A stretch of DNA of 64,000 nt, taken from positions 102,621,697 to 102,685,696 of the forward strand of contig OY720643.1 of assembly GCA_963169105.1 (NCBI GenBank), in the 5' to 3' direction. Position 1 is the first letter of the stretch. Each line of letters starts with the position of its first letter. The translations under genes and the position numbers were made by a program. Below are positions 31,114 to 41,255 of the stretch, in pieces. The notes under the pieces were generated by a model. It saw only the letters and a program-made list of their open reading frames with translations. It was not told where the DNA came from and did no database searches. Source of the DNA: Ceriagrion tenellum. Its lineage: Eukaryota > Arthropoda > Insecta > Odonata > Coenagrionidae.

Positions 31114-32271
31114 ATGGAAAATTCAAATTTCCCACCCATAAAAAGACCCCGCCCAGACACGGGCGGGCGAGATAAAGAGATAATATGTAGTAAGAAGTAT
31201 TTAATAATGAAGTGTGCAAAAGAAGGTGAAACCTTAAAGAAAGTGTCCCCATTTCTTATTAAGAAAGTATTGTCGGCTGCCGTACCTGGTGAATTAAGAT
31301 CAGCAAAGAAGCTAAGAGATGGCACGCTTTTAATCGAAACTGATAATATGCAGCAGAGTGAGCGATTACTTACTATGTCCATGCTAAATGACATCCCCGT
31401 CAAGGTGGAGGTGCACCGCACCCTCAACACGAGTCGGGGAGTTATTTCTCATTACGATCTATTGTATGTCGAGATTGAGGAGATAAAGAGAGAAATGGCT
31501 TCTCAAGGGGTGACCGATGTCAGAAGACTAACGACGAAACGTGACGGTGTCGTAAAAGACACGACGTCCGTTATCCTCACGTTTTCCCTCGATCAACTCC
31601 CCGACAAGGTGTTCGTCGGATATGAATCCGTCCCTGTGCGACCATTCATTCCGGCGCCCATGCGCTGCTTTCAGTGCCAGCACTTCGGCCACATCGCCAC
31701 GCGATGTGAGGGCAAGGCCACCTGCCCGCGCTGCGGACTGGACGTGCATGAGGGTGCGGACTGCACAAAAGATCCCCACTGCGTAAACTGCGAGGGCTCA
31801 CACCCAGTTTACTCCCGTAAGTGCCCAAAAATGCTCGAAGAAAGAAAAATAATGGAAATCAAGACCGTAGAAAAAATTACGTATTTTGAGGCTAGGAAAA
31901 AGTTTCGATCCCAAGTTGCGCCGATATTTTCGGAATCGTTCGCCACTGTTGCGGCCAAGCCTGTTACCAAAATAACTATGTCCACACAGACACCCTGTTT
32001 CGATAAGGACGAAAAGCTGAAGGCACCAAATCATGAGAAGGAAAGATTAAACAAAAATAATAATAATAGTAGCAAGGTGGGTTCATTTCAAACGAACCCA
32101 CCAAAATCCACCAATGGAGCCCCCGCTGCTATGCGAGGAAAGACTCCATCCCCCGGCCCATCCGGTTTAAACGCACCGGAGGCAATGGAGGAGGACGAAG
32201 GTCCCTCAGAGGCCGAAGTCCTCCGCGCAAAAGAAAAGGGGAAAAAAAGTTACCAGCGTCTCCGACGATAG
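31114..32271 (+). CDS. ORF1 (gag-like RNA-binding protein) of element C, intact (385 aa)
   Basis: The ATG at 31114 is preferred over an upstream in-frame GTG at 31066, because copy B has an ATG at the matching place. Residues 1-30 are basic with a KRPRPDTGG motif. Residues about 40-180 form an alpha/beta region that may be RRM-like. Three CCHC zinc knuckles follow: CFQCQHFGHIATRC (185-198), CPRCGLDVHEGADC (204-217) and CVNCEGSHPVYSRKC (223-237). The C-terminus is disordered and Lys/Pro/Asn-rich, ending in a basic run. Such proteins bind element RNA and act as chaperones in the cytoplasmic particle. ORF2 follows in a different frame. Confidence 0.92.
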   Translation: MENSNFPPIKRPRPDTGGRDKEIICSKKYLIMKCAKEGETLKKVSPFLIKKVLSAAVPGELRSAKKLRDGTLLIETDNMQQSERLLTMSMLNDIPVKVEVHRTLNTSRGVISHYDLLYVEIEEIKREMASQGVTDVRRLTTKRDGVVKDTTSVILTFSLDQLPDKVFVGYESVPVRPFIPAPMRCFQCQHFGHIATRCEGKATCPRCGLDVHEGADCTKDPHCVNCEGSHPVYSRKCPKMLEERKIMEIKTVEKITYFEARKKFRSQVAPIFSESFATVAAKPVTKITMSTQTPCFDKDEKLKAPNHEKERLNKNNNNSSKVGSFQTNPPKSTNGAPAAMRGKTPSPGPSGLNAPEAMEEDEGPSEAEVLRAKEKGKKSYQRLRR

Positions 32272-32335
32272 TCCTCCCACGAGACTCGGTCCTCGAAAGG
32301 TTTTTAAGTAATTTTTTATTTTAAATCTTTTTATC

Positions 32336-35300
32336 ATGGCTTTTATCTTGCAGTGGAACTGCAATGGATTTTATAGACATAATGAGGAGTTGATGTTTTT
32401 AGTTAAAGATTTTAACCCCTTATGCATATGTCTGCAAGAGACGCATTTTAAAAATACGGACAAGGGGATTTTAAAGGGTTTTAATGTTTTTAGATTTGAC
32501 GATACCAGTGGCCAACGTGCCCAGGGTGGAGTGGCTATTGCTACTCGGGAGGCCCTTTACACCTCCCGAGTACAGCTGAACACGCCTTTTCAGGCGGTGG
32601 CTGTGACGGTACACGCCCCGACAGCAATTACGTTGTGCAATGTATACATGCCGGATGGCGCACCGGTCAGCAGACTGAACCTGGAAGCCCTTTATCGCCA
32701 GCTGCCAAGCCCATTTATTTTAGTTGGGGATTTTAACGCTCACGACACCCTATGGGGTAGTTCTAGTGCACAAAGTGACCGGAGAGGCCGTATTTTAGCC
32801 AATTTTATAATGGATTTTAATCTGATTTTATTAAATAACGGGGAGCATACCCGTTTTAACTCCTTCAATGGTCAATTCTCGACAATTGACCTTTGTATGT
32901 GCTCGAGCACTTTAATGAATAAAATTCATTTGTCAGCTCACGAGGACCTATGTGGGAGCGACCACTTTCCCCTTTTCATACAGACAGAGGATAATTTTAA
33001 CCCTTACTTTATTAGACCTGGTAACTGGATTATCCGGAAAGCTAATTGGGCGCTTTTTAAAGAGAACTTTAATTTTACTTTTGACGAACGGTATGACGGA
33101 ATTTTAAACATAGAAAATATGACAAGAGGTGTAATAGAATCCGCCACGTGCAGCGTGCCTCGATCAGCACAAATGTCTTCTAGGCCTGCAGTTCCATGGT
33201 GGAACGAGGAATGCGCGGAAGCTATTTGTAAGCGCAAGAGGGCGCTACGAATATTCAAGAAATATCCAACGGCCACCAATCTTTCGACATTTAGGCGCCT
33301 CCGAGCCAAAGCTCGAAGGGTAGTAAAGGAGGCAAAAAAGGTTTCATGGAGAGAATATGTTTCTGGAATTAACTACAAAACCCCTCTTGCACAGGTATGG
33401 AACAGGGTCAGGCGTATTTCGGGAAACCACCATCAGCTGAGCGTCTCCTTCCTTAAGGTTGGCGGCAATGTCTTGACATCTCTTTCGGCTATCGGTGAGG
33501 TATTCGGCCAGTTGTTCTCTAGCATATCCCGTGACGACGCATACGACGACTTATTCTTGTCCATTAAGACACAAAAGGAATCATCACCGCTGATCTTTAC
33601 ACCCGCGAGAACAGTAGAGGATTATAACATCCCTTTTTCACTTTGGGAACTGCGTTCAGCAATTGCAGAATCCAGGGACTCTGCCGTAGGAATGGACGAC
33701 ATCCATAATGCATTTCTCCGGAATATTTCGGAGAAGGCATTGTCGGAGGTCCTGCGCTCCCTTAACCAACTTTGGGTCGAGGGTAGCTTTCCACCATCCT
33801 GGCGGGAGTCTGTTATAATCCCAATTCTTAAACAGGGAAAGGATAGAGCTGACCCGAATAATTATCGACCTATCTCCTTAACCAGTTGCCTGTGCAAGGT
33901 AATGGAGAGAATGGTGAATCGACGACTCGTTTGGTGGTTAGAGCGTCGAAACCTTATCTCAAGTATCCAGTGCGGGTTCAGACGTGGCCGTTCGACCATA
34001 GATCACCTGGTCAGGGTCGATAACTTTATCCAGGAGGCCTTTCTACTGCGTCAACACGTTGTGGGTGTCTTTTTCGACATGGAAAAAGCATACGACAGAG
34101 TTTGGAGACATAAAATATTGACGACTCTTCACAAGTGGGGATTGAGAGGTAATTTACCTGTTTTTATACAACATTTTTTAAGGGATCGTGTTTTTAAAGT
34201 TAGGATAGGTAGACACCTATCCGAATTTTATCGGCAGGACAATGGAGTACCCCAAGGGTCGGTTTTAAGCGTGACACTATTTGCAATTGCGATTAACGAC
34301 GTCGCGGAATGCATTAAACCTCCTCTCATGGGATCTCTGTTTGTAGACGATTTAGCAATATTTTGCAGATCGTCCAAATTGTTTACCGCAACCAGAGTAA
34401 TCCAGCTGGCCTTAAATAGATTGGAGGTTTGGACACAGAGGAATGGTTTTAAGTTTTCCTCGGAGAAGTGCAAGTGCGTACATTTTTACCGGGTGAGGGG
34501 GCACTATAATCCACCAGCTTTGTCACTATGTGGCAATTTTTTACCGTTTGTGGAATCGGTCCGGTTCCTTGGTTTGACCCTGGACTACCGACTGAACTGG
34601 CGCGAAGACACACAAATTTTAAGAAATAAATGCCTTCGGACTTTAAACATTTTAAAATTTTTAAGCCACACGACATGGGGTGCCGACCGTAGGTCCCTAA
34701 TTTTATTGTACCGCACACTTATCCGCTCAAGATTGGATTACGGATCAATTGTTTACGCTTCTGCACGGGAATCGTACCTAAGACCTTTAACTTCGGTACA
34801 CAACGCAGGGCTACGAATATCTACAGGCGCTTTCCGAACAAGTCCGGTGCTCAGTATATATACGGATGCTGGAGAGCCGCCGTTGACGTACCGGAGGACT
34901 ATTTTAATGTGCTCGTACGTCGTCAAAGTTTTATCAATGTCAAATCACCCATGTTTTAATATGATTTTTAACCCTAGATTTTTAGAACTTTTTAACCGAC
35001 GGACAAGAGCAACTAAGCCGCTAAGTATCCGTTTTAACGAATTCACTCAGGGTATTGGTTTCTCGCCTCCACGGATACATCCTATAGGGTATTCTAAGTA
35101 CCCTCCTTGGGTAATTCCTCAACCTAGAATTTACTCGCACCTAAACACCCGACTAAAGGCCTGCTCCACTGCCTCAGAATACCAGGTTTTACTCAGCGAA
35201 TTCCTCGACTGCCATCCGGACATGATCCCTATCTTTACAGACGGATCAAAGAGCGATATGGCTTGCGCGTGCGCTGTTTCATCCTACCAAAACGTAAAGA

Positions 35301-36037
35301 TCCAAGCTAAGCTCAATGGTATGTGTAGTATATACACAGCTGAGCTGCTGGCCATTAAGTTGGCCCTTGAGGAGATAGGAGATTCAGGCGAGTCTTTCGT
35401 AATTTGTACAGACTCGAGGAGCGCACTTGAATCCATTTCCGACTTCTTCCCCAGGCACCCTCTTGTCCAGAGTATACAGTCCACCCTACTGTCCCTTGAT
35501 AAGAAGAGAATCAAGGTGGGTTTTCTTTGGGTACCTGGACATATGGGAATAGCGGGGAACGAGATGGCAGACGCCGCTGCGAAGGAAGCCCTGGAAATTG
35601 AGGAACCTACCTGGACTTTGGTACCTTACCAAGACCTCCAAGCAGCCTTCCGAAAGAAGGTGCTAGAGCAGTGGACCAATAAATGGAACGATGTAACGAA
35701 CAACAAGCTACGTTATATTAAACCGGTAACGTCGGTGTGGCCCACTTCCGTCCGGAACAGTCGCAGAGAGGAAGTCGTCATCACGAGGTTGCGTATCGGG
35801 CACTGCGCCCTGACCCACTCGTTCCTCTTTACAGACGAGAAGATACCACCATGCTGTGATGATTGTGACTGTCCTCTCAGTGTGCGACACCTCCTGACGG
35901 AGTGCGACAAATACCAAGGTATGCGCGAAAGGCTAGGCGTCAGGGGACACCTAAAGGAAGTTTTAGGAGACGATATCGATCGAATTAACCGAGTCTTGTC
36001 TTACATAAAAGAAATCGGGCTTCTTAACAAAATATAA
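32336..36037 (+). CDS. ORF2 polyprotein of element C: endonuclease, reverse transcriptase, RNase H (1233 aa), intact
   Basis: Domains in order. EEP endonuclease, residues 1-220: QWNCNG, CLQETHF (E35), VGDFNAHD (131-138) and CGSDHFPL (206-213). RT, about 480-760: PISLTSCLCKVMERM, QCGFRRGRST, FFDMEKAYDRVW, GVPQGSVLS and FVDD (669-672). RNase H, about 960-1090: FTDGSKS (D968), YTAEL (E1003), CTDS (D1026) and PGHMGIAGNEMAD. C-terminal CCHC finger: CDDCDCPLSVRHLLTEC. All expected catalytic acids are present. The enzyme would nick DNA and copy the element RNA from the nick (target-primed reverse transcription). The start ATG lies 64 bases after ORF1, probably reached by reinitiation or a separate mechanism. 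Confidence 0.95.
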   Translation: MAFILQWNCNGFYRHNEELMFLVKDFNPLCICLQETHFKNTDKGILKGFNVFRFDDTSGQRAQGGVAIATREALYTSRVQLNTPFQAVAVTVHAPTAITLCNVYMPDGAPVSRLNLEALYRQLPSPFILVGDFNAHDTLWGSSSAQSDRRGRILANFIMDFNLILLNNGEHTRFNSFNGQFSTIDLCMCSSTLMNKIHLSAHEDLCGSDHFPLFIQTEDNFNPYFIRPGNWIIRKANWALFKENFNFTFDERYDGILNIENMTRGVIESATCSVPRSAQMSSRPAVPWWNEECAEAICKRKRALRIFKKYPTATNLSTFRRLRAKARRVVKEAKKVSWREYVSGINYKTPLAQVWNRVRRISGNHHQLSVSFLKVGGNVLTSLSAIGEVFGQLFSSISRDDAYDDLFLSIKTQKESSPLIFTPARTVEDYNIPFSLWELRSAIAESRDSAVGMDDIHNAFLRNISEKALSEVLRSLNQLWVEGSFPPSWRESVIIPILKQGKDRADPNNYRPISLTSCLCKVMERMVNRRLVWWLERRNLISSIQCGFRRGRSTIDHLVRVDNFIQEAFLLRQHVVGVFFDMEKAYDRVWRHKILTTLHKWGLRGNLPVFIQHFLRDRVFKVRIGRHLSEFYRQDNGVPQGSVLSVTLFAIAINDVAECIKPPLMGSLFVDDLAIFCRSSKLFTATRVIQLALNRLEVWTQRNGFKFSSEKCKCVHFYRVRGHYNPPALSLCGNFLPFVESVRFLGLTLDYRLNWREDTQILRNKCLRTLNILKFLSHTTWGADRRSLILLYRTLIRSRLDYGSIVYASARESYLRPLTSVHNAGLRISTGAFRTSPVLSIYTDAGEPPLTYRRTILMCSYVVKVLSMSNHPCFNMIFNPRFLELFNRRTRATKPLSIRFNEFTQGIGFSPPRIHPIGYSKYPPWVIPQPRIYSHLNTRLKACSTASEYQVLLSEFLDCHPDMIPIFTDGSKSDMACACAVSSYQNVKIQAKLNGMCSIYTAELLAIKLALEEIGDSGESFVICTDSRSALESISDFFPRHPLVQSIQSTLLSLDKKRIKVGFLWVPGHMGIAGNEMADAAAKEALEIEEPTWTLVPYQDLQAAFRKKVLEQWTNKWNDVTNNKLRYIKPVTSVWPTSVRNSRREEVVITRLRIGHCALTHSFLFTDEKIPPCCDDCDCPLSVRHLLTECDKYQGMRERLGVRGHLKEVLGDDIDRINRVLSYIKEIGLLNKI

Positions 36038-36129
36038 TATAGATATATCTATAGTGATACAAGATGAATACGTATGTATAAATTATATATGATTTAAGGA
36101 ATGGTATATAAATAAAATAGATTGTGCGC

Positions 36130-36159
36130 GGTGCCAATGACCATAGTCGTCGACGCACC
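36130..36159 (+). promoter_or_regulatory. 3'-terminal hairpin of element C
   Basis: GGTGC at 36130-36134 pairs with GCACC at 36155-36159, with an inner GAC/GTC pairing. It is followed by CGAACACCCA and the ACT-repeat tail. Confidence 0.65.
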
Positions 36160-36182
36160 CGAACACCCAACTACTACTACTA

Positions 36183-36196
36183 CTTCAACCAACTAT
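36183..36196. repeat. Target-site duplication, right of element C (14 bp)
   Basis: Second copy of CTTCAACCAACTAT, directly after the ACT-repeat tail. Confidence 0.93.
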
Positions 36197-38561
36197 GGCT
36201 AGAAGGTTCTTTTCCACCGTCCTGGCGGGAGTCTGCGGTAGTTCCTATTCTCAAAAAAGGCAAAGACCGAGCCGACCCGAATAACTTTAGACCTGTATCC
36301 CTCACCAGCTGCCTGTGTAAGGCTATGGAAAGAATGGTGAATCGGCGGCTCGTCTGGTGGCTAGAGCGCCGAAACCTTCTCTCTGGTATTCAATGTGGTT
36401 TCCGCAGAGGCCTTTCCACTACCGATCATTTAGTCAGAATTGATAACTATATCCAGGAAGCCTTTCTTCTGCGCCAACACGTAGTCGGGGTATTTTTTGA
36501 CATAGAGAAGGCATACGACCGAGTTTGGCGTCACAAAATCCTAAGAACGATGCACGAATGGGGATTTAAGGGTAACCTACCCATTTTTATACAAAATTTT
36601 TTATCTGACCGAGTTTTCAAAGTGAGAATTGGCCAACACGAATCAAATTTTTATAGTCAAGAGAACGGTGTTCCCCAAGGTTCAGTACTTAGCGTAACGC
36701 TATTTGCTATAGCGATTAACGATATCGCTAACTGTGTAAAAACACCGGTAATTGGCTCACTGTTTGTGGACGACTTCGCAATTTTTTGTAGGTCATCCCA
36801 ACCAGCTACCGCGGGCAGACTTATCCAGCTTACTCTAAACAAGTTGGATAGGTGGGCCAAAGATAACGGCTTTAAATTCTCCTTGGAGAAAACTAAATGC
36901 CTCCACTTACGCCGGTGTAGGGGTCATACCATTCCCCCATCACTAACCTTGGGCGGTACAAACCTTCCGTTTTTTGACTCTGTACGTTTTTTAGGCATGA
37001 TTATTGACTGTCGCCTCAACTGGCGGGAACATATCGATACCTTAAAACTTAAATGTCTTAAGACTCTAAACATTTTAAAATTCTTAAGTCACTCAACATG
37101 GGGAGCCGATCGCTCAATGCTGATCTTGTTGTACCGTTCGTTGGTCCGGTCGAAGCTTGACTATGGTTCCTTCGTATACGCCTCCGGACGGGAGTCGTAC
37201 CTACGTACTCTGAACGCGGTACACAATGCAGGCCTACGGATATCCACTGGGGCGTTCCGGACTAGTCCGGTGCAAAGCCTCTATGTGGATACAGGAGAGC
37301 CGCCATTGTGTCACCGAAGGAACCTGCTCATGTGCAATTACTTTGCCAAAATTTTATCTATGAAGTCCCACCCATGTTTCAACCTTGTTTTTAAACCCCA
37401 ATTAAGAGAACTTTTCAATCGCCGGACAAGAGCCACTAGGCCTGCTAGCATAAGGTTTTATACTTTCATCCAAGCGCAAGGTATTACACTCCCAGGCATA
37501 TACCCTATAGGATGCTGCAAAAGTCCGCCTTGGGTCACTCCCGCGCCGAAAATCAATACTGATCTTAACAAGCGTCTAAAACACTTTACCACTGCAGAAG
37601 AGTACCAGCGTCTATTCTATATGTTCTTAGACACCCATCGAGATCTCGTGCCTATTTATACCGACGGCTCCAGATCAGGCACCGCCAGCGCGTGCGCAGT
37701 CTTCTCACCCCATCACGAAGCTGTGAAAGCAAGGCTTCATCCAATGTGTAGCGCTTTCACAGCGGAGCTGTACGCTATTAGGCGGGCCTTGGATGGGATT
37801 CAGGACCGTGGCTCCTTCGTTGTATGCTCGGACTCCCTAAGTGCACTGAATGCCATTTCCGGCCTTTTTCCCGCGCACCCTTTAGTCCAGGAGATTCAAT
37901 CGTCACTCCTCTCTCTTGACAAAAAGGGAATTAAGATCTTTTTCACGTGGATCCCTGAACACGTGGGTATCACCGGGAACGAGAGAGCCGACACTTTGGC
38001 GAAAGAGGCACTCGCAATGGACGCCATGGAACCGATGCCGGTACCCTTCCAAGATGTGAAGGCGGCTTTAAGAAATGCAGTCTTAGAGCAGTGGAAGGAG
38101 GCGTGGAGAACCACAAAAAGTAACAAACTGCGCGGTTTAAAACCGGTAGTGACAGCGTGGCCTTCGTCCGTCAGGAAGAGTCGCCGAGAGGAAGTCGTCA
38201 TAACACGACTAAGGATAGGGCACAGCCCTCTGACCCACTCCTTCCTCTTCACCGAAGAGAAAATTCCACCGCGATGTGATGACTGTGACTGTCCTCTTAG
38301 CATTCGACATATCCTGACGGAGTGTGAGAGATATCGGGCGGTGCGCAACAGGCTGCAGCTAGTGGGAGACCTGGGGTACATTCTAGGCGATGACCCAGAT
38401 GTTCTCAACCGCACTTTGAAATTTTTTAACGAAACTGGCCTATTTAATAGTATTTTAAGGATGTAACTTTATTTTTAATTTTGACTCAGCGTTTATTTCA
38501 AGAACTTAATTATAATATAATATGCAGCGTATATTTATTTTTTATAATTATGACGCGTAGT

Positions 38562-38591
38562 GGTGCAAAATGACCATGCCGTCGACGCACC
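38562..38591 (+). promoter_or_regulatory. 3'-terminal hairpin of LINE copy D
   Basis: Identical in plan to that of copy A: GGTGC and GCACC arms, inner GAC/GTC, then the CCTATAAACCCC spacer and ACT repeats. Confidence 0.6.
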
Positions 38592-38620
38592 CTATAAACC
38601 CCACTACTACTACTACTACT

Positions 38621-39121
38621 GAAAGCAGATACGCAGGCGTGGGCCTCTTCCGTCAGGAGCTGTCGTAGGGAGGAAGTTGTCATCACGCGACTGAGAATAG
38701 GGCACTGTGCCCTGACCCACTCATACCTCTTCACCGAAGAGAAGATCCCGCCTCGCTGTGATGAATGCGACTGCCCACTGAGTGTAAGACACATATTGAC
38801 GGTTGTGAAAGGTACCGAACTCTTCGAGAAATATATCACATTAGTGGTGGGCTAGAACAAGTTCTCGGCAATAACCCTATTGCCCTCGGTCGCGTAGTCG
38901 AATTTTTAAAATGTATTGACATATTTAAGGCACTTTAAAATCTAATGTTTGAATTGGAAACACGATTTATTTTATTCCTTCTCTGGTATCTAAAAAATTT
39001 AAGTCTTACCGAATAAATATTGAATTTCACTTCCTATAAAGTTGTATTGACATGAATTAGGTTGCGAGCGGTGCAAAATGACCTTAGCTGTCGACGCACC
39101 AGATAAACCTACTACTACTAC
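38621..39121 (+). pseudogene. I-like LINE relic E, right part (ORF2 C-terminus, 3' UTR, tail)
   Basis: It encodes SCRREEVVITRLRIGH, THSYLFTEEK and CDECDCPLSVRHIL, then a frameshift near 38803 and the final ORF2 residues to a stop at about 38936. The 3' hairpin lies at 39070-39100 and the ACT-repeat tail at about 39110-39121. It probably belongs to the same relic as 29188-29484. Confidence 0.75.
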
Positions 39122-39458
39122 TTGTCCAAAGATGATGACGACAGAGCTCTCTCACCCGGGAACATACACAGTTGCCGGAGACGAGTACATAAACAAAAGA
39201 ACATCGAAATCACAGTGAATTTTGGAGGAGGCTTTGAATGCGAGAAATTTTAAAATGGGTGAACTTGCTATTTCCAAAGTAGGCATATCTATTTGTGGGC
39301 CATTCACTGATTTTCCCTTAGCATGCATGACAACTGAAAAAATTATATGATTAATATTAAAATGTAGTAATTTTTAAGGCTTGCATTCCCATACTCAAGT
39401 TGAGTTTGCGTAATCAAAAACCCAATAATATTTAAAAAAGGACTCCTTTAATAACAAA

Positions 39459-41255
39459 TTAACCTAGCAAAAGACTGATGATTTGAGGAAAATTTTCCCC
39501 GAATGGCTGTCGCCCTCCAATTCGCCCCTTCATGTTGAACAGGACTGCCATATTATCAGTCATTAATGCTGCACACATTCCATTAAAAGCCTTGTTATAG
39601 GAAAATCCCTTTTTCTTGTCATTAAGGTTTCCCGAAAGTGGGAAGCTTGTTCTGTCTTGAACATACTTGGCCTGAAATAATGCGACAAGTAAATGAATTC
39701 ATGAATACCAATCAGATGCCTTAATGTATAAGGGGCATGTACAATCCTAAAAAGTGCAAAGAAAATGTGAAAGTAGTCCATAACCTTAGATTTTTGTGTC
39801 AATTATTTCCAACTTGGAAAAATATTATTAGCAACACACCAATTACTTCCAGAATTGGATACAAGAGGCTAGTTTCTCTTCAACTTTTCTTATTTCTTCA
39901 AGTTCATTCACTGGAAAGTGAAACTGATTTTCAAAAACAATATCGTCAGTTTTTTCATATTCAGGGTGTGCGATTTTAAGTCCTGAAACCTGCAAGGAGA
40001 GGGATTCTAACTGCTTCTTTAACTCGGTTACATCAACTTTGAGTATTGACATAATCTCTTGCTGGTGGGACTGAACGTTGGCAATGGCTGGAAGGAAAGT
40101 CTAATAAATTAATGATATTGCGAATTGTTACATGGTCTATTACCAAAAAAAGAAACATGTAATGCTAAGGATAAGTAATCACAGCTGAGTCTCAGCATGT
40201 GAAATATATTCATTAAGTCATAATCCATCAATCTGAATATACTTACCATTTTCATAATTCTTGCAATTACTGCAAGATTAAACTGTGCCATCAACCTGGT
40301 CAGATGCATGGTGCACAGGGTGAGGGATTGAATACAGGTCGTGTATTCTGCCAGAGAAAGTCGAGGGTAGGAGCTAAAATGAATTTTATCTCAAATTCAA
40401 CGGGTTAAACCAAGAGAAGGAAAAACAAATCTTAATTAAAGAAACCTAAACAATTTTTCTGGGTATTTTAAAGTAGCAACTTGCCTCATTGAAATTTGCT
40501 CATTGCCTCATTGCCTTTCGCTATTATTGACAATAGACGTTTTTCCCTTTTCACAATCTTTTGGTAGTTTTTTCATTGAGCTGCCATACTCAGTATGGTA
40601 TAAATAGGAGAACACCCGGGCCCACCAATTTCCTTGGATCTGCTCAGAGCAGCAACTTTTTGTGGTTGATTGGCTGACGGAACATTTTCCCCCATCCTCT
40701 TAATTTGGGGTGGCCTGGGGGATCTGCAATTCGTATTCCCTTCTCGCAGTCTGAGCCAGAAGAGGTCTCATCAGGGTTATTCTTCTTGGGTGCCATCCTA
40801 AATCTTTTGGACGATATCCTTGTCTCTCAGTCTCCAGGTCGGAGTCATTGCTAGCACTTGCTTCAATCTCTAACTTCCACGCTGAAGCATAATTATCTGA
40901 AACATAAGGCAATGGCATGATTAATATTTTAAGTGGCATGTCATAGGTATTTAATGTGAAATATTTATGGTATGCCATTAAAGAGGCATCAAGAAAAAGT
41001 TACAAATACTTAAGTACGGTATCATCAAAAAGGAAATTTTGAACACAACTTACGTTTAACTGGGGATATATACCGAACATATAAGTCATCCCCTTCAGCA
41101 TTAGGCTGTTTGGCTAATGAGTAAGCTTTGTCCAGAGCAGTTTTACTCCAACTCTCTGGTGGATACATCATAATTCCATCCTCATAATTCTGACCTTCAT
41201 CATTCTTTCTTGGGGATCTCAAGACCCAACCTGATGGAATGGCAGTAAATGACAT
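39459..41255 (-). CDS. Candidate multi-exon gene, DUF4806-like protein (function unknown)
   Basis: Possible exons on the minus strand: 41255-41056 (MMYPPESWSKTALDKAYSLA, donor GTAAGT); around 40918-40700 (acceptor TTTCAG); one ending near 40250 (MHLTRLMAQFNLAVIARIMKM, donor GTAAGT); 40086-39845 (HFPVNELEEIRKVEEKLA, acceptor TTCCAG); a short one near 39760; and the last, 39671-39459 (acceptor TTTCAG), with NLNDKKKGFSYNKAFNGMCAAL and a TAA stop. The order recalls insect DUF4806 proteins, a large family of unknown function often found near transposons. Exact joins for the middle exons are uncertain, and it may be a decayed copy. Confidence 0.45.

Larger units (their letters stand above)
30523..36182 (+). 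mobile_element. Complete I-superfamily LINE, copy C (5660 bp, both ORFs intact)
   Basis: The element has exact ends set by the 14-bp duplication: 5' leader 30523-31113, ORF1 31114-32271, 64-base spacer, ORF2 32336-36037, 3' UTR with hairpin 36130-36159, and ACT-repeat tail to 36182. No stop or frameshift is present in either ORF and all catalytic motifs are kept, so it may be mobile or have been so recently. It is a different family from A/D and B. Confidence 0.95.
29487..38466 (+). pseudogene. ORF2 of LINE copy D (endonuclease C-part, RT, RNase H), interrupted by element C
   Basis: The left part (to 30508) holds the end of the endonuclease (CGSDHYP) and the linker. The right part (from 36197) holds RT (FFDIEKAYDRVW, FVDD) and RNase H (YTDGSRSG, FTAEL, CSDS, then PEHVGITGNERADT). 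The glycine of the usual PGHVG motif is glutamate here. With element C and one target copy left out, the frame is open from the truncation point to the stop at 38464-38466, so D was clean when C landed. It lacks the N-terminal endonuclease residues, so it was dead on arrival. Confidence 0.87.
29484..38620 (+). mobile_element. I-superfamily LINE copy D, 5'-truncated, host of element C
   Basis: It starts within the endonuclease domain (matches copy A from base 1030), runs to 30522, is interrupted by element C, and resumes at 36197 to the ACT-repeat tail at about 38600-38620. It is nearly identical to copy A. The 5' truncation is the usual result of incomplete reverse transcription. No clear target-site duplication was found around it. 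Confidence 0.88.
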
